DNA from: Paenibacillus periandrae
GTDB lineage: Bacteria > Bacillota > Bacilli > Paenibacillales > NBRC-103111
Assembly (NCBI RefSeq): GCF_022458865.1
Contig: NZ_JAJNMU010000031.1
Coordinates: 1 to 64,000, forward strand
DNA length: 64,000 bases
Direction: 5' to 3'
The position numbers were made by a program, and so were the translations under genes. Below, one piece after another: positions 1 to 11,218 of the stretch. Under the pieces are notes generated by a model. The model did not search any database and was not told where the DNA came from. It was given only the letters and a program-made list of their open reading frames with translations. Numbering within the stretch: position 1 is the stretch's first letter; each line of letters starts with the position of its first letter.

Positions 1-157
1 CAGTTTTCACGCTTTTTCGTTCTTGGTAAGTTACCCGTTGAATGGATCGTTTGTATTCAGCGCTTCATTCAAACGTATGTCTCTGTTGAGGTTAGAGTTA
101 CAAAATCTGGTTAATCAACAGGTCTGACTTCAAATAAATATTAGTTGGAATGAAAAC

Positions 158-183
158 AGCCTAAAATCGTCTGATTTTAGGCT
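158..183. terminator. Stem-loop, probable terminator
   Basis: A perfect 10-bp inverted repeat (AGCCTAAAAT / ATTTTAGGCT) with a 6-nt loop. It is followed only by an AT-rich run, so it is a modest terminator. It could end a rightward gene entering from the left edge or the leftward gene at 300-875. The remainder of 1-299 shows no convincing gene; one frame is open from base 1 to about 114 but is too short to identify. Confidence 0.5.
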
Positions 184-299
184 ATAAAATTATTCAAATT
201 ATGGCAAAGAAATAGTTCAAGCAACAAATACCTCCGTGACAACTCCTTCAGATTCTATATTATCTATAATGACAACTTGATCTACAAATGCCCATATTT

Positions 300-875
300 C
301 TACTCCATCCAACCCTTTGTGGTTGGCAGCCACTGCTCAAATGGCTTAAGATCAGCATCACCGGGAATATACCAGGATTTATTTCTGGAATTCCATTGCG
401 CTCCCAGCTTTAATGCTTTATCCTTTTCCATCATAGGGACAACCAGTTGTACAGGCCTGATAGCCGGACTCTCGCTCAGCTTTTTTCTCCACTGCTCCAG
501 GGGAATCTCGCTCCAGAGCTCAGTTTGTTCCTCATAGACAGCAATAAAGCTTTTTTTCATAAGCGTTCTGTTGATTTGCTGGTTGTCCACGACAACATAG
601 TTATCGCCCTGCCCGGCGTCGCAGTGGGGACAAACATGCATGATATATTCCGATTTGATAAAGGCACTGTATCTGTTCTCCAAAATAATGCCGTGCTGTT
701 TTGCTAGATCAATCATAGCCGCGGACTTTTCATAAGCTAATTCAGTATGAAAAAAATACCCGTTAAACAAAAATATCGTGTTGGTCGGTTTATACAGCAG
801 TAGAATGTCCATGTGCTGATCGCATTTGTGGCAATGATATCCGGAGTGTATTTGAACTCCCCATTGTACAGTCAT
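300..875 (-). CDS. DUF5710-containing zinc-ribbon-like protein
   Basis: Predicted soluble protein of 191 aa. Two CxxC pairs (CHKC near the N-terminus and CPHC about 80 residues later) suggest a zinc-binding fold. The last 50 residues (KDKALKLGAQWNSRNKSWYIP, then a W-rich tail) match the DUF5710 pattern, a short module found in DNA-handling and mobile-element proteins. The ATG at 875 is chosen because AAGGAGG lies 6 nt before it; an in-frame ATG at 899 has no such site and would start inside a small hairpin (GTTTTGC/GCAAAAC). The specific role is unknown. No operon partner is visible. Confidence 0.65.
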   Translation of the reverse strand: MTVQWGVQIHSGYHCHKCDQHMDILLLYKPTNTIFLFNGYFFHTELAYEKSAAMIDLAKQHGIILENRYSAFIKSEYIMHVCPHCDAGQGDNYVVVDNQQINRTLMKKSFIAVYEEQTELWSEIPLEQWRKKLSESPAIRPVQLVVPMMEKDKALKLGAQWNSRNKSWYIPGDADLKPFEQWLPTTKGWME

Positions 876-1219
876 AAACAGCCTCCTTAGGTTTTGCATA
901 GCAAAACTTGCATCATAAAGCGTATCCCTGGTTGTCCATAGCCAAGCTTGCTTGGTTAGCGTAACTGGATTATGCCAATTTGAGCTTCCTAGGTCATTTA
1001 ACGGATGATGCGGAGTGAATCAAATTATATGCGTCCCCAATGTACTGTATTATACAAATTATACCACACTAATCCGACCATTCACACTGCTTGACTACTT
1101 AAATTCCTCAGCATATTTTATGGATTAATACTTTACTTTTCAGGTGCATATGTCGATAAAATAGTATGTAGATCAAATTCATATCATCATCCAAGAGAAT
1201 AGAAGGAGACTTGTCGTAT
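876..1219. other. Intergenic region, divergent promoters expected
   Basis: This 344-bp AT-rich spacer separates the divergent genes at 300-875 (-) and 1220-2854 (+), so both promoters should be here. A short palindrome GTTTTGC-AT-GCAAAAC sits near 890-906, just upstream of the leftward gene. I see no ORF, RNA gene or riboswitch fold. Confidence 0.4.
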
Positions 1220-2854
1220 ATGAAGTTACGTATTCCTCAGACACTGCTGCTGTCTGCTTTCCTTTTAAGCTCTAGTGTAACAACTACTCTATGGTGGGAA
1301 ACTCCTGTTTATGCCGCTGTCCAAACAGCGAACGATCTCAAAGATTTGCAGGACAAGCTTGAAGCTGCCATATTCAGTAAGCCGGCTTCCTTCAGTATTA
1401 CTTACACTGGCGGTGCCTTATCCAAGACCAATATGAACGCTTTGCTGGCAGCCATATATGAGACTGACGATTATTTACTTTATAGCACAAAGTCCTACGG
1501 CTATACGCTGTCGCCTGACAAGGATTTTACGACAATCAACCTGACTTTTACGTACTGGGAAACGGTAGATCAATCCAAAGATGTTGCTGCTCGTGTAAGC
1601 GATATATTATCTGAAATCATTACACCCGACATGAATGATTTTCAAAAAGAAAAAGCGATTCACGACTGGATCGTGTCCAATCTCGCTTATGATACAACTA
1701 TGGTACAGCACTCTGCATACGCCGGACTTTTTGGCAACCGAAAAACGGTATGTCAAGGCTACGCTCTACTCGCCTATCGAATGCTGTCGGATGCAGGCCT
1801 GGAGAATAAGATTATTGAAGGAACCGCCGGAGGTCAGCTGCACACATGGAATCTGGTCAAGCTGGAAGGAAATTGGTATCATCTCGACACAACCTGGGAT
1901 GATCCTGTACCCGATGTAGCAGGGCGACTTGCCTATGGCTACTACAATCTGACCGACGCCCAAATCAAGTCCAATCACACCTGGAAAAAGAAATATCCAG
2001 CTGCGACGGTCGATTTTACCACAACATTATTGAGTAAAGAGAATACAGATACAGCAAGAGCGCCTTTTTATCAAAAGCTCCAGCAATCGCTGGATCTGGA
2101 TTATATGAAGGATGAGTATACCATCTCCACCCCGGCACAGCTTGCTGTCAAAATCAAAGAAACCATGGCTACCAATCAGCCATCCTTTACCGCTCGTTAT
2201 ACTGCCAAGAAAAGTATTGCCAATGACCTGAAGTCTGCCATTGGCAGCTTTGGTAATATTTCGTCATACAGCTACAGCTCACCCGATTATATGCGTACAG
2301 CTATAAGCACGGATGTATTGCTTACTGTTAATCTAACTTATGGTGATTCGGTTGCAGCGGCTGGCATAACATTAAATGACAACAGTATCACACTAAATGC
2401 CGGAGGTACGGCCCCGCTGGTTGCAACCATTCAGCCTTTGAACGTGTCTAATAAAGGTATTACATGGTCTTCCTCCAACAGCGCCATCGCTACTGTAAAC
2501 AATAAAGGTGTTGTCTCGGGCAAGTCGACAGGAACCGCCACTATTACAGCTACAACCACCGATGGAGAGCTCACGGCTGCTGCTGAGGTTAATGTGCTGC
2601 AACCTGTAACCCGCATTTCGTTGGGAAAAACATCATTAAATCTCAAGGTTGGCGACCCTGATTTTACATTGAACGCTACAATCGCACCAACCAATGCCAC
2701 GAACAAGACTCTCACCTGGTCAAGCAGCAACACGTCGGTTGCTACGGTAGATGAAGACGGTAACGTGCACATTCTTGCCTCTGGTAAAGCTGCAATCAGC
2801 GCCAAATCACAGAATGGCAAAACCGCCAGTGTCACCCTTAGCATCAAGCCTTAA
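1220..2854 (+). CDS. Secreted transglutaminase-like protein with two Big_2 Ig-like domains
   Basis: Predicted exported protein of 544 aa. Residues 1-32 form a signal peptide ending near VYA-A. Residues about 140-230 are a transglutaminase-like (papain-fold) domain with the triad visible: Cys178 in TVCQGYA, His208 in LHTWN and Asp223 in HLDTTWDDP. The C-terminus (about 370-544) has two bacterial Ig-like group 2 repeats, each with the hallmark TWSSSN..IATV and G.ATI pattern, typical of cell-surface anchoring or adhesion. Such proteins are thought to be proteases or cross-linkers in the wall; the substrate is unknown. The ATG at 1220 is preferred, with AAGGAG 11 nt upstream; an in-frame TTG at 1211 lies too close to that site. 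Confidence 0.8.
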   Translation: MKLRIPQTLLLSAFLLSSSVTTTLWWETPVYAAVQTANDLKDLQDKLEAAIFSKPASFSITYTGGALSKTNMNALLAAIYETDDYLLYSTKSYGYTLSPDKDFTTINLTFTYWETVDQSKDVAARVSDILSEIITPDMNDFQKEKAIHDWIVSNLAYDTTMVQHSAYAGLFGNRKTVCQGYALLAYRMLSDAGLENKIIEGTAGGQLHTWNLVKLEGNWYHLDTTWDDPVPDVAGRLAYGYYNLTDAQIKSNHTWKKKYPAATVDFTTTLLSKENTDTARAPFYQKLQQSLDLDYMKDEYTISTPAQLAVKIKETMATNQPSFTARYTAKKSIANDLKSAIGSFGNISSYSYSSPDYMRTAISTDVLLTVNLTYGDSVAAAGITLNDNSITLNAGGTAPLVATIQPLNVSNKGITWSSSNSAIATVNNKGVVSGKSTGTATITATTTDGELTAAAEVNVLQPVTRISLGKTSLNLKVGDPDFTLNATIAPTNATNKTLTWSSSNTSVATVDEDGNVHILASGKAAISAKSQNGKTASVTLSIKP

Positions 2855-2914
2855 CTAAGGTTTCGTTAACATCCGAGAAATTGCAATTAACAAGCGATGC
2901 TGGGGGGATACTGC

Positions 2915-3538
2915 ATGTTTAAACAACTTGGGCTTATAGGAATCATTGGCGTCATTATGGTTACACTTGGAGCTTGTGTACCACAAACGTTCGCGGTTTC
3001 TGCTCCAACAGATGAACCTCCACGTGCCGAATCTGTGGAGGCACCTGTGCCCCAACCGAATTTAAGCGATGAGGAACTCAAGAAATTCCAGGAGTTCATT
3101 CCTTCTATTCGCGCAGCCTCTATTATTCAAATAGCCGAGATTCGCAATCAGAATGAAGCCTTTATTCAATTTTATACGAGTTATAAAGAACTCAAAGAAG
3201 CTACACCCAACACTCCCATAACCGAAGAGGAGTTCAACAGTTATTTTCCAGCCATCGACACTGTTCATAAGGTGATCATGGAAGTAACCGTTCGGCTGCT
3301 GCACGACATACCTGCAGTTCGTAAAATTACCCTCAACGTGCCATTCAAAAACCAGTTATATGGGATCGACGCTAAAAAAAGGTCCGTTGAAATGTATCTG
3401 AAAGCAAGCTTTAGAAAAATGCATGATGAACCCGGCCAAAAACAATGGAAAGAGCTGGTCAAGAAGCTTTTCACTACCAAGGAACGGGATAAATTTGCTC
3501 AAAGGTTTATTCGGCCCTATCCGCCTCAGCTCCCATAG
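2915..3538 (+). CDS. Putative lipoprotein of unknown function
   Basis: Protein of 207 aa with a lipoprotein signal: a hydrophobic N-terminus and lipobox LGAC, so it is probably anchored to the outer face of the membrane. The rest is charged and helical (many Glu/Lys) and not recognised. The ATG at 2915 follows a GGGGGGA ribosome site by 7 nt; an ATG at 2897 lies upstream of that site and is rejected. It starts 60 bp after the transglutaminase-like gene in the same direction, with no terminator between, so the two may be co-transcribed. Confidence 0.6.
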   Translation: MFKQLGLIGIIGVIMVTLGACVPQTFAVSAPTDEPPRAESVEAPVPQPNLSDEELKKFQEFIPSIRAASIIQIAEIRNQNEAFIQFYTSYKELKEATPNTPITEEEFNSYFPAIDTVHKVIMEVTVRLLHDIPAVRKITLNVPFKNQLYGIDAKKRSVEMYLKASFRKMHDEPGQKQWKELVKKLFTTKERDKFAQRFIRPYPPQLP

Positions 3539-3646
3539 GTTTTACCAGCAGACGGTTGAATCAAGCTTATCACCCAACTCGTTAGGTTGGAACCGAGCTG
3601 GGATGGATGCCGGAATGCAGATGACGCTTTAGCGGCAAAGACGTCT

Positions 3647-3698
3647 AATACCAAAAAAGCTTACAGGGTATGACCACCTCGCAAGCTTTTTTGGTATT
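3647..3698. terminator. Bidirectional rho-independent terminator
   Basis: A perfect 16-bp inverted repeat (AATACCAAAAAAGCTT / AAGCTTTTTTGGTATT) with a 20-nt loop lies between the convergent genes ending at 3538 and 3702. T-rich arms on both strands make it suitable for both directions. Confidence 0.85.
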
Positions 3699-3701
3699 GA
3701 A

Positions 3702-5342
3702 TTATTTATTAACAGGTCCTAATTGAATTTGGGCGATAGAAGCGCCTATTCCCGGCTCATTTGGCTTATTATCGCCGCGCGGCTGGTCAAAGTTGCTTAT
3801 ATACAAGGTATTTCCAATAAAATAAGGACTTGCAGGGAATTCCAAAGGACCATTATTATCGTTATGCGTTACCTCGGTTACCTTGCCGTCTATCGTTACC
3901 TTGACAATCGAATTACGCTCATTGGCGCAAACATACAGGGCCTGGTCCGGTCCGAAGTTAATGCCGTCAGCACCATAGAGCAGAGGACTTTTCGCCACTA
4001 ATTCAGTGGTTCCGAGTGAACCATCTACGTTGACCGTAAAGCGGTTAATTTCCCCGCTGCTCGTATTCGATACGTACAGTTTGCCATCCTGACCAAAGGC
4101 GATTCCGTTAACAACAATAAGCTGGTCTGTGCGCTCTGCCTGCAGACCACTTTTAAACGTATGTAACTGCCTATCCGGTGTTACCATATAAATATTTCCA
4201 TTGGCTCCGCCAGTCACATACAAATTGCCTTTTTTATCGAAAGCTAATCCGTTCGCACCTGCCACACCGCTGACGTAGGTTTCTACCTTAGCAGTGTCGA
4301 ACATTCCGCCTTCCAAATCCTTGGCCAGCACCCTCAGGATAACACCCTCCTGACCTCCGCTTGCCATATACAGATTGCCGGCTGCATCTAATCCGAGACC
4401 TGTAGCTGCACGCGGCAGCTCGGTTAATACATCCACCTTACCACTATCGGCCATAATTCGGAACAGCTTCTTCGAATCTGAGTCTACCGTAAATACATGG
4501 CCCTTGGTATTGGCAATAACACCTTCAGTGCGCATCCCAGTTGCCTTCTGCGGGTCCAAATCAGCTAAAATCGATATTTGTGCGCTGTTGAATTTAATTG
4601 TTTGCTTTAAATCAGGCTGAAGCGGCAATGAATCATTGCCTACCCACTGCACGGTCAATGTATGCTCACCAGGCTTAATCTGATTGAATGCTACAGGCTC
4701 GCCTTTATATGAGTTGATTGCCAGCTTGGGATCGAGATCTGTATCGAGCCACACCAGCAGATGACCTTCACCTGCCTTGGGCGCTTTGTTTACTGTAAAA
4801 TCGGATAATGTTAGGTTATGCGCCAATACTGCTATCTTCAATTCACTGCCCAAAAGATATTGCCCTTGGTTAATGCCCAATACCGACAAGCTTGGCTTAC
4901 TATCCGAGCCCACACTGACGGCACGTGTTTTGGAATCATAACCTATGGAATAACCGAGAGATTCATAGATGAAGCGAACTGGAACATATGGCTTTTCTCC
5001 GACCACTTGCAAAGGAGCTGCCAAGGCGAGCTCAACACCGTTTACTTTAACCGCTTTCATATTTGCCGTAAATTCAAATGTGCTGCCGGATTTACGCAAA
5101 GCAAGCGTCTTAGCAGCGGTATTCCAAGTAATCTCAGCGCCCAACTGTCTCGCAACCTCGTCTGCAGGTCCATACAAACTGTTGTCCACCAAATACGTTC
5201 GAGCCGTAAATTCAGCGTCTTTCCCATTTAGCTTGAGCACCATGTCGGATTTCACCGGATCTGCTGCAAATGCAATGGACGATAGTAAGATCAGACTGCT
5301 GGTAGCCACCGCTGTCGCCGTGAGCCATTGTTTAATCTTCAT
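3702..5342 (-). CDS. Secreted copper-amine-oxidase-N-domain / NHL-type beta-propeller protein
   Basis: Protein of 546 aa with a clear signal peptide (cleavage near SIAFAA). Residues about 35-150 match the copper amine oxidase N-terminal-like domain common in Paenibacillus surface proteins, with VKVNG and PYVPVRFIYESLGY. A linker is followed by repeated blades (GLGLDAAGNLYMAS, GLAFDKKGNLYVTG, GIAFGQDGKLYVSN, INFGPDQALYVC), indicating an SMP-30/NHL-like propeller. No catalytic copper or topaquinone site is seen, so it is probably a binding or sensor-like envelope protein rather than an oxidase. The ATG at 5342 has GGAGG upstream. Confidence 0.75.
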   Translation of the reverse strand: MKIKQWLTATAVATSSLILLSSIAFAADPVKSDMVLKLNGKDAEFTARTYLVDNSLYGPADEVARQLGAEITWNTAAKTLALRKSGSTFEFTANMKAVKVNGVELALAAPLQVVGEKPYVPVRFIYESLGYSIGYDSKTRAVSVGSDSKPSLSVLGINQGQYLLGSELKIAVLAHNLTLSDFTVNKAPKAGEGHLLVWLDTDLDPKLAINSYKGEPVAFNQIKPGEHTLTVQWVGNDSLPLQPDLKQTIKFNSAQISILADLDPQKATGMRTEGVIANTKGHVFTVDSDSKKLFRIMADSGKVDVLTELPRAATGLGLDAAGNLYMASGGQEGVILRVLAKDLEGGMFDTAKVETYVSGVAGANGLAFDKKGNLYVTGGANGNIYMVTPDRQLHTFKSGLQAERTDQLIVVNGIAFGQDGKLYVSNTSSGEINRFTVNVDGSLGTTELVAKSPLLYGADGINFGPDQALYVCANERNSIVKVTIDGKVTEVTHNDNNGPLEFPASPYFIGNTLYISNFDQPRGDNKPNEPGIGASIAQIQLGPVNK

Positions 5343-5609
5343 TATTGAGCCTCCTTCTAATTTGCATGCTGCTTGTTCCTGTTGTGAGTGTAAAATCCGT
5401 GATGATGGAATCAGCTACCCATACATTCGATACGTTCCCTTGCCCTTCCTGCTTAAATCCGACATTCCCTATAAGGAATTTTCTCGTAAGATACGGTTTA
5501 TTCCAGCGTGATCTCCACGCCGCTTGGGGGTACTGCGTTGTATGTGGATTATGAGGGTAATTATAAGTAGCAGACGATTCCCAATAATCTTAGGAAATGG
5601 GGTCTTATC

Positions 5610-5711
5610 ATGAATGATTTGTATATCTATGCGCCGGTTATTTGTGCCCTTGCCGTTGCTTTTATCGTTAGTTATATAGCATTTCGCAAGAAGGACGAGA
5701 GTGCAAAATAA
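5610..5711 (+). CDS. Small single-pass membrane protein (33 aa)
   Basis: A short ORF, MNDLYIYAPVICALAVAFIV followed by SYIAFRKKDESAK. It has one hydrophobic segment of about 22 residues and a positively charged C-terminal tail, so the C-terminus should face the cytoplasm. A purine-rich AGGAAATGGGG precedes the ATG. It resembles the tiny membrane proteins common in Bacillales, but no family is recognised. It lies alone between two leftward and rightward units. Confidence 0.5.
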   Translation: MNDLYIYAPVICALAVAFIVSYIAFRKKDESAK

Positions 5712-5830
5712 GCGGATTGGCTTATTCGCTGCTGCCCAGCCAGGATGAACCAGCTTTGACTGAATTTATCCGCTCATATTGTGGATGGAGTATCCTGTTT
5801 AGGAAACCCTAACCGTAAGGGGGTGACTTT

Positions 5831-5998
5831 ATGACAGGCAGAAACAATAAACCGGATAATGACGGATCTGCAAGCAATCCAAGTCGGCTGGATCAGTTTG
5901 GCGATAAGCTATCCTCCCACAACGAAGAGGAGTTTCGTTCAGCCGCTGACTTGAACACAGAACAAAATTGTGAAGCTGAAGAACAGGAAAATCAGTAA
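5831..5998 (+). CDS. Small acidic hydrophilic protein (55 aa)
   Basis: A 55-aa ORF with a strong ribosome site (AAGGGGGTGA, 6-8 nt before the ATG). It starts MTGRNNKPDNDGSASNPSRL and is rich in Asn, Glu, Asp and Gln with almost no hydrophobic core, so it is probably intrinsically disordered. It is followed directly by a terminator and faces a SASP gene. It could be a minor spore or stress protein; that is inference from context only. Confidence 0.55.
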   Translation: MTGRNNKPDNDGSASNPSRLDQFGDKLSSHNEEEFRSAADLNTEQNCEAEEQENQ

Positions 5999-6017
5999 AT
6001 GATCGTATGATTTAAAA

Positions 6018-6052
6018 AAAGAGGATCGCGACGAGCTCCGGTCCTCTTGTAT
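6018..6052. terminator. Bidirectional terminator
   Basis: The stem AAGAGGA...TCCTCTT has an A-run on the left and TTGTATATTTT on the right. It lies between the convergent 55-aa gene (ends 5998) and the SASP gene (ends 6070). Confidence 0.7.
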
Positions 6053-6069
6053 ATTTTAAGCATTGAGTT

Positions 6070-6357
6070 TTATTTGTTATGATTGTTCATAAGCTGCTGT
6101 TGTGCCAATAAAATCATTTCACGAACCATCGATCCGCCAATTTGTCCCCCAATTTTACCTGCCTGCTCTGTTGATAAATGTCCATTGCGTCCTGCTGTGA
6201 GCGGGATTCCCAAGGATTGAGCAACCTCGTACTTCACATTTCCAGGCTCATTCATATTAACTGAATACCCCTTTCGTTGCATAACCTCACCCTTGAATCG
6301 CTCAACAGCTTGTGAAGCCTGGGGTACAATCAGATTGCGTCCTCTTCGTCTGGCCAT
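6070..6357 (-). CDS. Alpha/beta-type small acid-soluble spore protein
   Basis: A 95-aa SASP that would coat and protect DNA in the dormant spore. Family motifs are visible: NEPGNVKYEVAQSLGIPL (the GPR protease region, with the usual E-V-A-x-x-L-G-I) and GGQIGGSMVREMI near the C-terminus. The N-terminus MARRRGRNLIVPQA is more basic than the classical SspA/B form. The ATG at 6357 is preceded by AAGGAG. Expression in the forespore under sigma-G is expected from the family; no promoter was assigned. Confidence 0.92.
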   Translation of the reverse strand: MARRRGRNLIVPQASQAVERFKGEVMQRKGYSVNMNEPGNVKYEVAQSLGIPLTAGRNGHLSTEQAGKIGGQIGGSMVREMILLAQQQLMNNHNK

Positions 6358-6492
6358 ATCGACATCTCCTTAGCTGGAATGGTTTACGCGTATTAACCTT
6401 AGGTTGGACTATACAAGCTTTTCCTATGCTTCGCATATGGAAAGAATGAATGCAGATGCTCGTGTAAACGATAAGATTATTAGAGTGGCAAG

Positions 6493-6536
6493 AAAAAAAA
6501 GAGCCTACCACTCTACTTTCGGTGGCAAGGCTCCTA
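6493..6536 (-). terminator. Terminator of repeated family, copy 1
   Basis: Read on the minus strand: a GAGCC-TTGCCAC stem, the loop CGAAAGTAGA, the complementary arm GTGGTAG-GCTC, then T8. It lies 22 bp past the stop of the lipoprotein gene at 6558. Nearly the same hairpin and loop recur at 8006-8040 and 20064-20097. Confidence 0.8.
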
Positions 6537-6557
6537 TTCATGTTGGTAATAGTGACT

Positions 6558-7853
6558 CTATCGAATTCTAATGTACACCGCAGTATCCGGTGCCTTGTAC
6601 TTGCTGATTTTCAGCACGAGGCTTTTGTCGGATTCCTTAACAGATTCTGGTAGTTCAAACGTTAGGTTTTTTGTTGAGGTCACAAGTGGATCAATTGAAC
6701 TGAATGTATGATACCAGTTATTGTCTAACAAGTGAGGCGTCTCCTTGTATTCGTAATTTCCGTCAAAGATCAGCATGGCCGTAAGCTTCTGCTCATCATT
6801 GCCAAAAATATCAAATGGAGTTCTCCTAATATTATCCTGGTTCTCAATAGTCAAGCTCATGATCAAAAATGTGTTGCCGTCTTTCGCGTTATAATACTGG
6901 TAAAAATATTTGGCTTGCTCTGTGTCCGTCCGATTATACACGAACGATTTGGGTGTCAGCTTGTACTTGTTTAATTCAAATGAATCATTTATTTTGTAGA
7001 TCGGAACAACCTTTACCTCCCGGCTGACACTGGCTTCATTATTGGAGCTGTCCTTAAGTTTGTATGTAATAGTATAAGTACCTTCTTTATCCGTCGTAAA
7101 ATTCCCCTTATCCATTGTAATGCTCTTCGTCAAATCACCGTCCACATTGTCTGTGCCAGCAATATCCTTCATTAAGTCGAGTGTATCACCGACAAAGACG
7201 CTATTGGCTGCAGGCAACTTAATTTGTGGCTTCTCGTTGTCGATAACCTTTAGCTTGACAGGCTGCTCGACTTGGTAACCTTTAGAATCCTTCGCTTTTA
7301 CAACAAGCGTGTAATCTCCGAGCTTACTGGAGTTGAAGCTGCCCTCGATAACCGCATTTTTAGCAATATCCCCATCGAAATAACTTTGTGCGCTTAATGT
7401 CGTTTTTATATAATCCGTGCCTTTATCAGTTGGTGTAGCATTGAGTTCGCTATTGTTCAGCTTAATTTTTGGAGTCAAGCTTTTCTGGATAGCGCTCACC
7501 ATCTCTTCGTTCTTCTTATTCAGTATCTTGTCATAATCTGGATCGTTCTCCTTCAATGCATTGATTCCGATCATGCCGAGCTCCAATTCATCCTTCGTAT
7601 ACAATTTATTAAGCACTGTTGTATAACCCTCGAGATTATCTTCCTTGTATGTCCGATGCTTTTTAATATCATTGTAATCGTTGTATTGGATTTTATTGTT
7701 GACAATGCTTTTGACATAATTTTGATCAATAATTTTTGTAATCTCTGCTTCGGGGTAACCCAGCTTCTCTAGCTTGCCAACTTCTCCACAGGCGCTTAAG
7801 GATGCACCTATCGAAAGAACGCTGATCATCATCGCCAAGCGCTTCAGTTTCAT
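6558..7853 (-). CDS. Lipoprotein with tandem Ig-like (DUF5011-type) domains
   Basis: Protein of 431 aa with a lipobox (LSAC) after a hydrophobic leader, so probably membrane-anchored on the outside. Two Ig-like repeats follow: GDYTLVVKAKDSKGYQVEQPVKLKV, then TDNVDGDLTKSI with GTYTITYKLKDSSNNEASVS, the latter typical of DUF5011/HYR-type domains. The last 130 residues form a DUF4352-like beta-sandwich (FLIMSLTIENQDN). The ATG at 7853 follows GGAGTGGG; an in-frame ATG at 7880 lies upstream of that site. The function is unknown; surface binding is inferred. Confidence 0.75.
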   Translation of the reverse strand: MKLKRLAMMISVLSIGASLSACGEVGKLEKLGYPEAEITKIIDQNYVKSIVNNKIQYNDYNDIKKHRTYKEDNLEGYTTVLNKLYTKDELELGMIGINALKENDPDYDKILNKKNEEMVSAIQKSLTPKIKLNNSELNATPTDKGTDYIKTTLSAQSYFDGDIAKNAVIEGSFNSSKLGDYTLVVKAKDSKGYQVEQPVKLKVIDNEKPQIKLPAANSVFVGDTLDLMKDIAGTDNVDGDLTKSITMDKGNFTTDKEGTYTITYKLKDSSNNEASVSREVKVVPIYKINDSFELNKYKLTPKSFVYNRTDTEQAKYFYQYYNAKDGNTFLIMSLTIENQDNIRRTPFDIFGNDEQKLTAMLIFDGNYEYKETPHLLDNNWYHTFSSIDPLVTSTKNLTFELPESVKESDKSLVLKISKYKAPDTAVYIRIR

Positions 7854-7998
7854 TATAAATCCCACTCCATATCCACCCAATTTTAGTTTAATTTTCTATC
7901 ATTATACCTCTAAATAGGTACTTCATCTAACATAAATTAAAAATATTAGGTAAAAAGAACTATTATTTTGTTCAGGATAAATAAAATGTAATATAATG

Positions 7999-8045
7999 TA
8001 AAAAAGAACCTTGCCAACTTACTTCAGTGGCAAAATTCTCTTTAG
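7999..8045 (-). terminator. Terminator of repeated family, copy 2
   Basis: Minus-strand hairpin GAATTTTGCCACTGAAGTA...TTGGCAAGGTTC followed by TTTTTTAC. It lies downstream of the monooxygenase gene ending at 8097 and closes the long leftward cluster. The loop and flanks match the copies at 6501 and 20064. Confidence 0.75.
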
Positions 8046-8096
8046 GTTTATTGATTAACCATATTAGCGCAATCAAATGCTTACGATAAAGACGAG

Positions 8097-9119
8097 TTAA
8101 GAACGAACAAGCTCCGACAGTCCCAGCCTGATTTCTCTGAGAGCATCAAGCCGCTGGGACAGTGTCTTGAGTTCGATGTTGATCATAAGCTCATCAAATT
8201 CATATTTAAAATATAACTGCTTCAGCTTTTCGAAAACGGTTAGATGGGAACCATATATAATTATGGTATTTTTTTGTTCAATGGTGTACTTTTCGGAAGT
8301 TTGTCTGGTGAACTCGTTTAATAGCTCCAGGCTGCCTACCCTCAATTTTTTGCCATTTTCCAGAAAAATCTTGATAACTTTAAATTCCTCGGCTTGCCGT
8401 TCAGCCTCCTCATCGGTATCTGCCACAATGACTGATACCGCCATAATAACATGCGTGTCTGGCAGTCTTGATGGCTGGAACATGCTCCGATATGCAGCCA
8501 GAGCCTGCGTCTGCACTTCATCATCTCCACTGATCCACTGGGAGAATACATAAGGCATGCCCAGCTTCGCAGCTATCTCCGCGCTGGCGACGCTTGCTCC
8601 CAGCAAATAAAGCTCAGGCGATTGGGGCGGGCTTGGCTTCGCCCTAAGACCATACAACGGATCAGCTTGGTCCGTTCGATATTCATCGTGAACAAGCTGG
8701 TCCAAGAGTACCAACTTATCGACAAGTGGAATCACAGTCTCGCTCGGAACAGGCTGCAGCGCTCGCGTAGATCTGGGGAATCCACCTGGCGCCCTTCCAA
8801 TACCCAGATCAACTCTGCCTGGCGCCAGGCAGGAGAGAAGATTGAAATTCTCTGCCACTTTATAGGGACTGTAATGCTGCAGCATTACGCCCCCCGAACC
8901 AATACGTATATGCTCCGTTCGCGCAAGCAAATAAGCGATTAAAACTTCTGGCGAAGGGCATGCAAAGCTATCCATGTCATGATGCTCAGAGACCCAGAAT
9001 CGATGATACCCCAATCGTTCTGCTGCCTGTACAAGTTCAAGTGTGTGCTGGAGCGCTTGAGCAGCCGTCTCGTTCTCGGCAATGGGGCTTTTATCCAATA
9101 TGCTTAATACAAATGACAT
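8097..9119 (-). CDS. LLM-class flavin-dependent oxidoreductase (MsnO8/YtmO-like)
   Basis: A 340-aa bacterial luciferase-like (TIM barrel) protein that should use reduced FMN and O2. Motifs: SILDKSPI at the start, RFWVSEHHD, IRIGSGGVMLQHY and VDLGIGRAPGG, all typical of the MsnO8 subgroup that includes Bacillus YtmO. It is the last gene of the leftward monooxygenase/transporter cluster, 54 bp after the ABC ATPase gene. The ATG at 9119 is chosen because MSFVLSILD is the usual family start and GGAG precedes it. By analogy with YtmO it may act on an organosulfur intermediate; the substrate is not shown by the sequence. Confidence 0.8.
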   Translation of the reverse strand: MSFVLSILDKSPIAENETAAQALQHTLELVQAAERLGYHRFWVSEHHDMDSFACPSPEVLIAYLLARTEHIRIGSGGVMLQHYSPYKVAENFNLLSCLAPGRVDLGIGRAPGGFPRSTRALQPVPSETVIPLVDKLVLLDQLVHDEYRTDQADPLYGLRAKPSPPQSPELYLLGASVASAEIAAKLGMPYVFSQWISGDDEVQTQALAAYRSMFQPSRLPDTHVIMAVSVIVADTDEEAERQAEEFKVIKIFLENGKKLRVGSLELLNEFTRQTSEKYTIEQKNTIIIYGSHLTVFEKLKQLYFKYEFDELMINIELKTLSQRLDALREIRLGLSELVRS

Positions 9120-9173
9120 CTTCTCCATCCTTTCCAGCCGAGTTCCTTTATCTATCTGCTTCCATTCCACTGC

Positions 9174-11201
<2,028 letters not shown>

Positions 11202-11218
11202 TAACAACCCTCCCTTCC

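Noticed and set aside
1-114. An open frame entering from the left edge (possible C-terminus of a gene)
   Set aside because: Only 37 codons, no recognisable motif, and a second frame is open for about the same length.
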